From Burkholderiales bacterium (GTDB taxonomy: Bacteria; Pseudomonadota; Gammaproteobacteria; Burkholderiales; Burkholderiaceae_C), in the NCBI GenBank assembly GCA_016000265.1, contig JAECRL010000002.1:267567-331566 (forward strand): a DNA stretch of 64,000 nt, in the 5' to 3' direction. Shown here piece by piece: positions 16,155-26,900 of this stretch. Below the pieces are notes generated by a model. That model searched no databases. It was not told the DNA's origin and saw only the letters and a list, made by a program, of their open reading frames with translations. The position numbers and the translations under genes are program-made. Each line of letters begins with the position of its first letter. Within the stretch, counting starts at the first letter, position 1.

Positions 16155-16181
16155 CGCCTCGCCCCATCCCGGGGCGAGGCG
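16155..16181 (+). terminator. GC-rich hairpin after the PBP-like gene
   Basis: CGCCTCGCCCC (16155-16165) and GGGGCGAGGCG (16171-16181) form a perfect 11-bp stem with a 5-base loop, 14 bases after the stop codon. There is no T-run. It is immediately followed by a second hairpin that does have one. Confidence 0.7.
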
Positions 16182-16192
16182 GGTGTGAACAC

Positions 16193-16222
16193 AACAGTCC
16201 CCTCCTCGGGGACTGTTCTTTT
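16193..16222 (+). terminator. rho-independent terminator in the tpsB leader
   Basis: AACAGTCCCC (16193-16202) pairs perfectly with GGGGACTGTT (16208-16217) around a TCCTC loop and is followed by CTTTT. This is the best intrinsic terminator in the window. It ends 14 bases before the tpsB ATG, leaving no room for a promoter between them. Confidence 0.85.
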
Positions 16223-16236
16223 GTGACCGTTCGAAT

Positions 16237-17877
16237 ATGAAAAAAACACTCGCCACCGTGGCCGCGTTCCTGGTCTGCCTCAGCCCGGACGCGATGTCGC
16301 AAGCCGCCGCCTCGGGCGAGCCGGTGTTCGACGTGTACGAGTACGTCATCGAGGGCAACACCCTCCTGTCCAACGCCCTGGTCGAGCGCACCGTGGCGCC
16401 CCACATGGGCCCGGGCCGCAGCTTCAACGACGTCGAGCAGGCGCGCAGCGCGCTCGAAAAAGCCTACCAGGACGCCGGCTACCTGTCGGTGCTCGTGAGC
16501 CTGCCCAACCAGCAGATCGACCGCGGCGAGGTGCGCCTGGAGGTGGTCGAGGCGCCCGTGGAGCAGGTCAAGGTCAAGGGGGCACAGAGCCACCTGCCCA
16601 GCCGCATCCGCGAAGCCATCCCCGCCCTCCGGGAGGGCAGCGTGCCGCACTTCCCCTCGCTGCAGCAGCAACTCGCCGCCGTGCAGACGGCCAAGCTGCA
16701 GGTCACGCCGCTGGTCAACGCCAGCGAGAGCGGGCAGGCCATCGACATCGACCTCCAGGTCGAGGACAAGCCGCCTCAGTTTGGCAGCATCGAGTACACC
16801 AACGCGCAGAGCTACAACACCTCGCGTGGGCGCATCGCCGCGTCAGCGGGCTTGAACAACCTCTTCCAGCGCGGCCACACCCTGGCCCTGAGCTGGCAAT
16901 ACGCCCCTTACCGTCCTCAAGACAGCAACACCTTGTCGCTGCTGTACGGCCTGCCCCTGAGCGGGCGCGACGACCTGCTGCTGTCGGCCACCAACAGCCG
17001 CAGCGACACCCTCACCCGCGTCAGCGGCAGCGGGCCGTCGTCCACCCTGACCAAGGGCTTCTTCGCCGGCCTGCGCTGGACGCGCCGCCTCGACGGCCTG
17101 AACTGGCCCGTGCGCCACAGCGTGTTCTCGGCCTTTGACTACAAGGTCAACCGCGACTTCAACACCTTCAAGGACGGCCAGATCGTGCAGCGCCCGCCCA
17201 CGCGCTACCCGGTCATCAGCACCGGCTACAGCCTGACGCACAACGGCGCGGGCGACGTCGTCTCCACCTTGAACGCCTCGGCCAAGGGCAGCAGCCACGC
17301 GCTGTCGGGCCGCAAGGTCGACTGCGAAGGCGTGCGCCTGGAGCAGTTCGACTGCAAGCGCGCGGGCTCCAGCGCGGACTTCGCCGCCGTGCAGCTCGCC
17401 TGGGGGCACGCCCGCCCGGTGCTGGGTGACTGGCGCCTGAACCTGAGCGCCGACCTCCAGCTGGCCACGGGCGCCTTGCCCAGTGGCGAGCAGTACAGCC
17501 TGGGCGGCAACGGCACCGTGCGGGGCTATTACGACTTCGAGCAGTCGGGCGACGACGGCTGGAGCGCCCGCGCCGAGCTGGTCAGCCCGGTGTGGCTCAA
17601 CGTGGCGGGCTTGCGCGCCACCGCCTTGGTGTTCGTTGACCGAGGCTTCGTGCACCTCATCAACCCGCAGCTCACGCAGGTCTCGCGCACCCACATGGGC
17701 AGCCACGGGCTGGGCTTGCGCTTCTTCAATGACGACGGCCTCCAGATGGGCCTGGACCTGGCCCGCGTGACCTACGACACCCTGCGCCCCACCGACAACG
17801 GGGCGCGCGCCTTCGCCAGCGGCCCCCGCGCCGACCGCCGCTACCGCCTGGACATCAGCGTCCAGCAATCGTTCTGA
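16237..17877 (+). CDS. two-partner secretion outer-membrane transporter (ShlB/FhaC/HecB family)
   Basis: A 546-residue TpsB. Seen: signal peptide, then POTRA1 (VYEYVIEGNTLLSNALVE, residues about 29-100), POTRA2 (VEQVKVKGAQSHLPSRIREAI, about 108-180), and a 16-strand barrel with the conserved loop-6 motif GTVRGYYDFE; it ends in Phe (QQSF), the usual barrel-assembly signal. It moves the TpsA partner across the outer membrane. The length fits the family. There is no clear ribosome site before the ATG and a terminator hairpin lies 14 bases upstream, so expression may depend on read-through. It is followed by tpsA after 33 bases. Confidence 0.9.
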   Translation: MKKTLATVAAFLVCLSPDAMSQAAASGEPVFDVYEYVIEGNTLLSNALVERTVAPHMGPGRSFNDVEQARSALEKAYQDAGYLSVLVSLPNQQIDRGEVRLEVVEAPVEQVKVKGAQSHLPSRIREAIPALREGSVPHFPSLQQQLAAVQTAKLQVTPLVNASESGQAIDIDLQVEDKPPQFGSIEYTNAQSYNTSRGRIAASAGLNNLFQRGHTLALSWQYAPYRPQDSNTLSLLYGLPLSGRDDLLLSATNSRSDTLTRVSGSGPSSTLTKGFFAGLRWTRRLDGLNWPVRHSVFSAFDYKVNRDFNTFKDGQIVQRPPTRYPVISTGYSLTHNGAGDVVSTLNASAKGSSHALSGRKVDCEGVRLEQFDCKRAGSSADFAAVQLAWGHARPVLGDWRLNLSADLQLATGALPSGEQYSLGGNGTVRGYYDFEQSGDDGWSARAELVSPVWLNVAGLRATALVFVDRGFVHLINPQLTQVSRTHMGSHGLGLRFFNDDGLQMGLDLARVTYDTLRPTDNGARAFASGPRADRRYRLDISVQQSF

Positions 17878-17910
17878 TCCCCACGCTCTCGCATCCGCAG
17901 GAAGACCACC

Positions 17911-20900
17911 ATGAACAAGCACGTCCACCGCCTCGTCTTCGACCGCCGTCGTGGCATGCGGGTGCCTGCCGCCGAACACGCGCGCAGCAGCGGCAAGGCC
18001 GCCGGTGGCCAGACGCGCGCCGTGGCCGTGGCCGGTGCGGTGTCGCTGCTGATGGGCTCGGCCTCGCTGTCGCAAGCTCAGTTGGTGGCCAACGGGGGCG
18101 GGGGCGCGGGGAGCTTGAATGCCACCCGCGTGGCGCCACGTGCGCTGTCGGCCACCCGCTCGGTCTCGGGCATGGTCTCGCAAACGCTGTCCAGCGGGCG
18201 CCCCAACCTGCCGGTGTACTCCAAGGTCCACGAGGGGCTCAACAAGGGTGAGTTCGACAAGCCGGTCGAGTCGGCCGACGGCCTGCTGATGACCCTGCTG
18301 CAAAAGAGCGGCGCCATCGTCGTGCACTGGGACAGCTTCGACATCGCCAAGGGCTACACGGTTCGCTTCATCCAGCCCGAAGGCGGGCGCGCGCTCAACA
18401 AGGTTCACAACGCCGACCCGTCCTGGCTGGACGGCACCTTGCAGGCCACGGGCGAGGTCATGCTGGAGAACACCGCCGGCATCATCTTCGGCAAGAACGC
18501 GCGGGTGGACGCGCGCAGCATGGTGGCCACGGCCCTGCGCATCGGCCAGTCGGTGTTCGACCAGGCCAAGACCGATTTCAGCAACCCCAACGACCCCCGC
18601 CTGCTCAACCTGCGCAGCCTGCAAAAGGGCGAGGTCGCCCTGGGCGGCAACGAGGCCGACACCGCGGGCTTCGTCTCGGTGGAGGCGGGCGCCGTCATCC
18701 GCACCTTGCCGGGTGGCAACGTCATCCTGGTGGCCCCCCGCGTGGTCAACCAGGGCCTGATCGAGACGCCACAAGGCCAGGCCATCCTCGCGGCCGGCAA
18801 GACCGTCTACCTGCACGACCCGACCGACCTGGCCCAGCGCGGCCTGCTCGTGGCCGTGGACAACTTCACCGACGCCACCCTGGCCAAGATCCAGGCCGAC
18901 GTGGCCGCGGCCCGCGCCAAAGGCGAGGTCGACCTCAACGAGGACGCCGCCGTGCTCGGCACCGTGGAGAACACGCGCCAGGGCGGCAGCTACACCAGCG
19001 GCCTGATCCGCGCCGACAAGGGCACCATCAACCTGGTGGGCACCGCCATCCGACAGAAGGGGCAGCTCACGGCCACCACCGCGGTCAAGGGGCAGAACGG
19101 CGCCATCTTCCTGACCGCGATGAAGGACACCTTCACGCACCCCGACGGTCGCCGCGACGCCAAGACCCTGGGCGGCATCGAGCTGGGGCAGGGCAGCATC
19201 ACCGAGGTCCTGCCTTCGGTGGAGGGCCTGGTGCTCAGCGACGCCCAGCGCGTCGAGGCCGTGATCGCCGGGGAGCAGCCCGGCCAGGACGTGGTCGTCA
19301 GCAAGATCGGCGTGCGCCCCGACGAGGTGATGCGCGTGCGCGAAACCCCCGCCGAGCCCCAGAAGCCCTCTGCGCCGGCTGAAGACGCCAGCGCCGAGGC
19401 CAAGGCCACCTACCAGGCCAAGCTGGCGCAGTACGAGGCCGACAAGAAGGTCTACGACGCCACCGTGGCCCTCATGCAGCGCAGCAGCGACGTGTTCTAC
19501 CGCTCGCGCATCGACCTCATCGGCAAAGACATCACCCTGCGTTCGGGCTCGCGCGTGCAGGCGCCGGCGGGCGAGGTCAACATCCTGGCGGCGGCCGACT
19601 GGGAAGGCGCAGCAGCTCGCCTGTCCTCGGCCCCTTCGCTGGTCAAGGACGGCAGCCGCATCGTGATGGAAGCGGGCTCGGTGGTCGACGTCTCGGGCCT
19701 GGACAACCTGCGCATGCCCGCGCAACGCAACCAGCTCGAAGGGCGCTTGTTCTCGCTGGAGCTGGCGGACTCCCCGGTTCAGCGCGATGGCGTCGCTTAC
19801 CGCAGCACCTTGCTCGCCGACGCGCGCCGCCGCATCGACCTGGGTGACCTCAGCGGCTACTACAGCAACCTGCGCTACACCGCGGCCGAGTACTCGACGG
19901 CGGGCGGCCTGACGCGCATCCTGTCGCAAGGCGAGCTGCTGCTCGACCGCAACGCCCGCGTCGACTTCAGCGGGGGCGCCTTGACCTACGACGGCGGCAC
20001 CCTCGTGTCGTCGGTGCTGCAGCGCAACGGCCTCATCACCCGCGTGGAAGACGCCAAGCGCGACGTTCGCTACAACAACTTCATCTCCAACCCGACCCAG
20101 TCGGACACCGATGACCTCACCCGCCTGGGCCTGAGTCAGCAGGGCCTGACCGCGCCCTCCACGCTGGCGTCTCAGCTGGTGGGCAAGAGCGCCGGTGTGG
20201 CCCACATCGCGGCCCCCACGGCCTCGCTGGAAGCGCAGCTGGACGGCTCTGTGCGCATGAGCGACGCCCAACGCTACGCCACCAACGTGGCCGAGCGAGA
20301 CCGTGGCCTCGACACCGCGATCAAGCCCTTCCAGGATTCGGTCTCGCCCGTGTGGGCGGGCCTGGCCGACCTGCGCGCAGCCGATCGCGAGGTCAAGCAG
20401 CCGGTGGCCCTCAGCGCCGGCGCGACCGACAACGCGGCGGATTACCAGCCGCACCTGTTCGCCACCCTGAAGCCCACGGCGGGCCTGTTGATCCTGGGTC
20501 GTGAATTCGGCAACGGGGGCAGCAAGGACCAGCCGGGCGGCAGCGTGCAGCAGGAGGTGGTGATTGGGGCGGCGGCCTCGGGTGCCGCTGGCGCCTCGCT
20601 GCGCCTGTCGGCCGGCTTCCTCAGCGGCGCTCAGCTGGGCGGCCTCACCGTCTTCGCCAACCGATTCAAGCTGGGTGACGCGGCGTCGGGCGATGCGCCC
20701 GTGCTGCAACTCGCCTCCGGTGGCAGCTTCACGGCCAAGGCCTTGGCATCGGACGTCAACCTCAACGGCGCCATCGTGGTCCCCGGCGGCAAGGTCTCCG
20801 TCACGGCCCTGGGCGGCAACGTCAACCTGACGTCGGGCAGCAAGCTGGACGTGGGCGGCACCCGCCGCGACGACCGCTTCGCCGGTGAGTCGACCTCGGC

Positions 20901-23900
20901 GGCGGCCCTGCAAGGCGGCAGCGTCTCCCTGCAGGCCAACCAGAGCGTGAACCTGGCTGCGGGCAGCGAGATCGAGGCCTCCGGCACCGCCTGGCGTCGC
21001 CTCGACGGCCAGCTGGTCAAGGGCAAGGCCGGCGGCGTCACGCTGCAGGCCAACCTGGGTGCCGCCGGCACCTCCAGCACCTTGCCCACCGGCACCATCG
21101 ACCTCGACGGTTCGATCTCGGGCTTCGACTTCACGTCGGGCGGCAGCCTCACGCTCAAGGGCCTGCCTCGCGTGGTGCTGGGTGGCGAACTCGCCGGCCA
21201 TTTCTCGGTGGGCAGCGAGCTGTTTGCCAACCGCGGCTTCGGCAAGCTGACGATCGAGTCCCTGGGCGACGTGGTGGTCGCCGAGAACGCCGTCATCCAG
21301 CCCAAGCTGGTCAACATGGTGGCGCTGCCCTCGCGTCGCTCGGTGTTGAACGGCGTGACGCACGAAACCGACGTCCTGGAGGCGGGCTTGCGCAGCGGCC
21401 TGAGCCTGAGCCTGTCCGCGTCCACCGCCCCCAACGTCACCGTGCAGAACGGCCTGCCGAAGGGCGCCAACCTGACCGTGTCGAAGAACGCGCTGCTGGA
21501 CATGGGCCTGGGCGGCAACATCGCGCTCACGGCGGGCGGCAGCATCGAGCACCTGGGCACCCTGCGCGCCTGGGGCGGCAGCGTCTCGCTGGGCCTGCTG
21601 GGCAAGCGGGGCGGCACCACCGCCGATGCCCCGACCGACGCCGAAGACTTCGGCTACCTCCAAGGCCAGCGCATCCACCTCGCCAAGGGCTCCTTGATCG
21701 ACGCCTCGGGCGCGGTCAAGAGCCGCAAGGTGGGCGGGGTGCTGGGTGTGGCCGAGCGTGAGGTGGGTGAGGTGCTCGCCGCGGGCACCGTGACCCTGGG
21801 CGGCGTGGACGGCACCCCCGTTCGCGGCCAGCTCCAGGCGGATGTCGGCTCGACCATCCAGCTCAACGGCGCGACCGCCTTGCTGGACCGCGACGTGGTT
21901 GGGGGCAAGACCCGCATCAGCTCGGCGGCGGGCACCCTCAACATCATGTCCACCGACGGCTTCAGCCTGCTGGGCACCGTGGAGGCCAAAGCGCCCGACG
22001 CCAGCGTGGCGGGCGGCACCATCAACATCGCCCTCAGCCGCGAAGGCAAGGTCGACAACACCACAGGCGGTGTGGCTTACCCGACGAAGGACACCGAGGC
22101 GGGCAAGCGCACCATCCGCGTGGCGGGCACGCAGACCGCCGCTGAGAGCCTCAACACCAACGAGCGCCTTTTTGGTGAAGGCGTGCTCTCCGCCGAGCTG
22201 CTCAACAACGCCGGCTTCGATCGCGTTCAACTGCGCGCCGACGAGAGCGTGCAGCTCAACCGTGGCGCCAGCATCCAGGCCGCCGCAGGCCGCAGCCGCC
22301 TGCAGTCGGTGGTGATCGACGCCCCGGTGCTGGAGCTCAAGGGCGAGGCCCCCACGGACCTGAACGTGCCCACCCACGTCATCCAGGCCCACCACGTGTC
22401 CATGGGCCCGATCGCGGGCAACGGGGGCACCCCCGGCACGGCGGCCGCCAGCGCGCGCGTCCTGAGTGGCAAGCAACAACTGGAGGTGCAAGCCGGCCTC
22501 ATCGAGGTCCATGGCGACACGGCCGTTCAAGGCGCCCAACGGGTCGACCTCAACGCCACGCTGGGCCGCAGCGGCGCCACCAGCCTCGACCGCCGCAATG
22601 GCGAGATCCGCTTCATCGGCGAGCGCGCCCTGAAGAACCCCTCGCTCACGGATCGCAAGCTCAGCGGTCAGTTCAGCTTCAACGGCGCCCTCAACCTGCG
22701 CGCCGGCCAGGTCTACGCCACCACCTTGTCTGACTTCAAGGTGCTGGGCCAGATCGGCAGCACCCTGAACATCTTCGCGCCCGCAGCGGGCTCCACCAGC
22801 CAGCAGCCCCTGTCGGCCCTGGCGAGCCTGAAGCTCAAGGCCAGCAAGGTCAAGGTCGACGGCGTGATCCGCCAGCCCGTGGGCACCATCGACATCGATG
22901 CCGACACCTTGACCCTCACCGAGCGCGCCGCCTTGTCGGTGTCCGCCGAGGGCGTCGCCGTGCCCGTGGGGCACCTCGTCAACGGCAACCAGTGGCTGTA
23001 CTCGCCACAAGGCCAGGGCAGCGGTGACATCCCCACCGTGGACAACGCGATTCAGGACCTCACCAAGCTGCCCGTCAAGAAGCAGATCACCCTCAAAGGC
23101 ACCCAGACCCTGAGCCTCGACCCCCAGAGCGTGGCCGACGTTCAGGCTGGCGGCGACATCGTCGGCTGGCAGTTCAACAAGGGCGTGGGTGGCAGCACCG
23201 ACACCTTGCTGCGCCCCAACGTGTTCGCCGTCCTGCCCAACTACGGCTACGACTTCGCCCCGCACGACGCGGAGATCCGCGCCACCACCCGCCAGCAGGG
23301 CTCGGCCTTCCAGGTGGGTGACCAGGTCACCATCACCACGGCCAACAACGTCCTGGCCGCTGGCACCTACACCTTGCTGGACGCGCGCTACGGCATCCTG
23401 CCTGGCGCCGTCCTGGTCAGCGCCACCCAGCTGGACGTGACCCGCGCGCTGCCGGTGGCCGTGCAGAACGACGACGGATCGGTGAAGGTCTCCGGCCACC
23501 GCACCGCCACGGGCACGGCCCAGAACGGCGGCAACGACCTGCGCCAGGCCCTGCTGCTGGAGCCCGAGTCCACCTTCCGTCGCAAGTCCGACATCAGCGT
23601 CATCTCGGGCAACGCCTACCAGGACGCCCGCGCGGCCCGAGACGGCCAGACCTTCAGCCGCCCCGGTGACGGCGGCCGCCTGTCGCTGTCCTCGGATCAG
23701 TCCTTCAACTGGCAGGCCCGCTTCAATTTCAAGGGCGCCAATGGTTTGAGGGCCGGTGAGTTCGACCTCGCCATGCCCAGCCTGGTGGTGCAACGCGCTC
23801 AACCGGCCGCTGGCGTCAAGGGCGTGGTCAGCCTGGACCAGCTGAACCTGCTGGGCGCCGAGAGCGTGATGCTGGGTGGCTTGCGCACGGCGTCCGAGGA

Positions 23901-26900
23901 TGGCACCCAGACCGTCATCACCCGCCTGGCCGACTCCGTCACCTTCCGCGCGGCGGTGGACGAACAAGGCCAGCCCCTGGGCGGCGACGCCAACACCCTG
24001 GTCACCCCCGGTGAGCTGTGGGCGGTGGCAAAAAGCAGCGTCAGCGTCGACGACGGCATGACCATCGCATCCAAGGGCGTCGACACGGGCGAAGCCCGCA
24101 CCTTCGAGGTCAAAAACGACGGTGCCTTGCTGCAAGTCAGCCACCTCGGCAAAACGGACCTGCGCGTCTCGGGCGCCACCGGCAAGCCCGCCACGCTGAA
24201 GGTGGGCAGCGGCGCCGCTGGGGCGGCTCCGGTGACGCTCAGCGGCAACGCCATCCAGCTCGACAGCACCGGGCGCAACCAGGTGGGCGCCAACGTGTCC
24301 TTGAACGCCGCGTCGCTGGGGCTGGGCGCCGAGCGCCTGGCCGTGGGCGAGGCCCAGGGCGCCGATGCCAACGCACTCAAGCTGCAAGGCGGCTTGCTGG
24401 ACCAGGCCAACCGGGCCCAGCGCCTGACCCTGCGCGCCAACTCCAGCATCGACTTCGCGGCCAACACGCAGTTGGGCCGCGCGGGAGACCAGGGCACCCA
24501 GCTGATCACGCTGGACGCCCCGCAGCTCAAGGGCGTGGCGGCGACCGACGCCAGCAACCCCACGGGCTCCACCCTGGCGCAGGTGAGCGCCCGCGAGGTG
24601 GTGCTGCGCAACGGCTCCGGCAAGGCGGCCCCGGTGGACAAAGACGCCAAGGTCGAGAAGGGAGTCGGTCAGCTGGTGATCCAGGCCCAGCCGGTGTTGC
24701 GTGACGGTCGCACCGGCGGCATCACGGTCGCGGCCTCGGGTGCCCAAGGCCAACGCTGGGCGTTCGACAAGGGCACGCTGCAAAGCCAGGGCGACATCGT
24801 CTTCAGCGGCGAGGGCAGCATCGCCGCCCAGGGCGGCGTTGACCTCACCGCTGCGCGCGTCACGGCCACCGGCGACGCACGCCAACAGCTCAAGGCAGCG
24901 GGTGACCTCACCGTCGCCCGGGCCACGGGCGGCGTCACGCTCAACGAGTCCCTGGGGGCGCGTGGGCAGCTCAACCTGGAAGGCCGCGTGCTGACGCAGA
25001 AGGGCAACATCGACATCGAGTCGGGTGCCCTCAAGCTGCTGGCCAACGGAGGCCAGGACGCCAACAAGAAGCCCCTGAGCGAAACCCTCGTCTTCGAAGC
25101 GGGCTCCACCACCAGCGTGGCCGGCCGCAAGAAGCAGGTCTCCGACACCTTCGCCGTCAGCAGCGGGGGCGGGCAGATCAACGCGCAGGCCAAACAAGGC
25201 GCCATCCGCCTCGATGGCCTGCTGTCGGCCGCCGCCCCGGTGATCCCCACCGGCGTCAGCGGTGACAACGCCTTCGCCGGCACCGTGAACCTCCAGGCCA
25301 CGGGCGAGCAGGGCGCCGTCCTGGTGGGCCGCCAGGCCCGCATCGACCTGTCGGGCGCGGCCGGCAAGACCGGCAGCCTGGGTGTCGACACCCAGAAGAT
25401 CGACCTCACGCAGGCCGCGAAGGACGCTTTGGCCGCCGCGGCCGCCGCGGCCGCCGCGGCCCAAGGTCAGTCGGCTCAGGAGCGCGCCACCTACGCCGCC
25501 CTGGCCAAGACCGGGCTGGACAAGCTGATCGCCATCAGCAACCACATGCTCACCCCGAAGGTGGGCGGCGAAGCCGCAGCGCCGGTCAGCGACACCGAGC
25601 TGGCCCACACCGACGCCAACCGCGTGAGCCTCAAAGAGGTCAACGTGCGCCTGCGCGACGGCAACCTCGACCTCAACGCCCAAGTCAAAGCCGCCATGGT
25701 GGCCCTGACGGCGGACAAGGGCGGCCTCAGCCTGGGCAAACAAGCCAGCATCGACGCCACCACCGCTGCGGGCGGCGTGGTGCAACTGCAGGCCCGAGAC
25801 GACCTCGTCCTCAACGACGGCGCCCGCATCCTGGCGCGCTCCAGTCGCGACGGGGCCAACGGCGGCGACGTGCTCCTGGCGTCCACCCAGGGCACCGTCC
25901 AGCTGGGCGACGTCCAGGTGGTGGCCGACAGCGAGGGCGACACCCAGGACGGCCGCATCGTCATCCGCGCCCAGCAAACCGACGCCCGCGACGGCATGAA
26001 GGTGCAGCGCCTGTCGAGCGGGTCCGCGACCCAGCCCGACTCTCAGCCCGTGTTGCAAGCCGGGCGCGTGGAGCTCGAAGGCGTGCGCATCTACAGCGAC
26101 GACGCCCGCACCACGCTGGACACCGGCACCAGCACGGCCACCGCCTGGGGCCTCGACAGCCTCACCCAGCACGCGAAGGACTTCGCCTCCAGCACCCGCC
26201 AGGCGGCCATCCTGGCCCAGGCGGGCCTGAGCAACACGGCCAACGCCAGCGTGCGCGCCGGGGCCGAGATCCGCTCCAAGCAAGCCTTCAGCGTGGCCAA
26301 GGACCTGCAGTTGGCCGCTGTTCCCGCCCCCGCCCCCGCCCCCGGCACCCTGGGCAACCAGCCGATGAACCTCACCGTGCGCACCGAGGGCGACCTCAAC
26401 GTCAACGGCAGCGTCAGCTCGGGCTTCTCCAACGCCTCGATGGACACGGGCACGGTGCAGGCCGGCCAAGGCGCCAGCCTGCGCTTCGTGGCGGGCGCCG
26501 ACCTCACCTCGGCCGACGTGAACGCCACGCAGGCCGATGCGTCCAAGAAGGGGCACTTCACCCTGGCCGGCGGCAAGGTCATCCGCACCACCACCGGCTC
26601 CATCGACGTGCACGCCTCCGGTGACGTGCGCCTGATGGCCCCCAGCGCCACCACCACGTCGGCCATCTACGTGGCCGGTGGCCGGGCCGCGGCCCTGGCC
26701 GCCGACGAGGTCTTCGCCGCCGCCAACACCCCGACGGCCAAGTCCGACGCCACGGCGGCCTACAACAGCGCCGTCTTCACCGAACGGGGCGAGCGCCTGA
26801 GCGTGTCCGCCGGCGGCGAGGTGGGCAGCTTCTCTGCCGTCACCACCGACGACAAGGGCGAGATCAAGCGCACCCAGCAAGCGCTCACGCAGCTGTCGGG

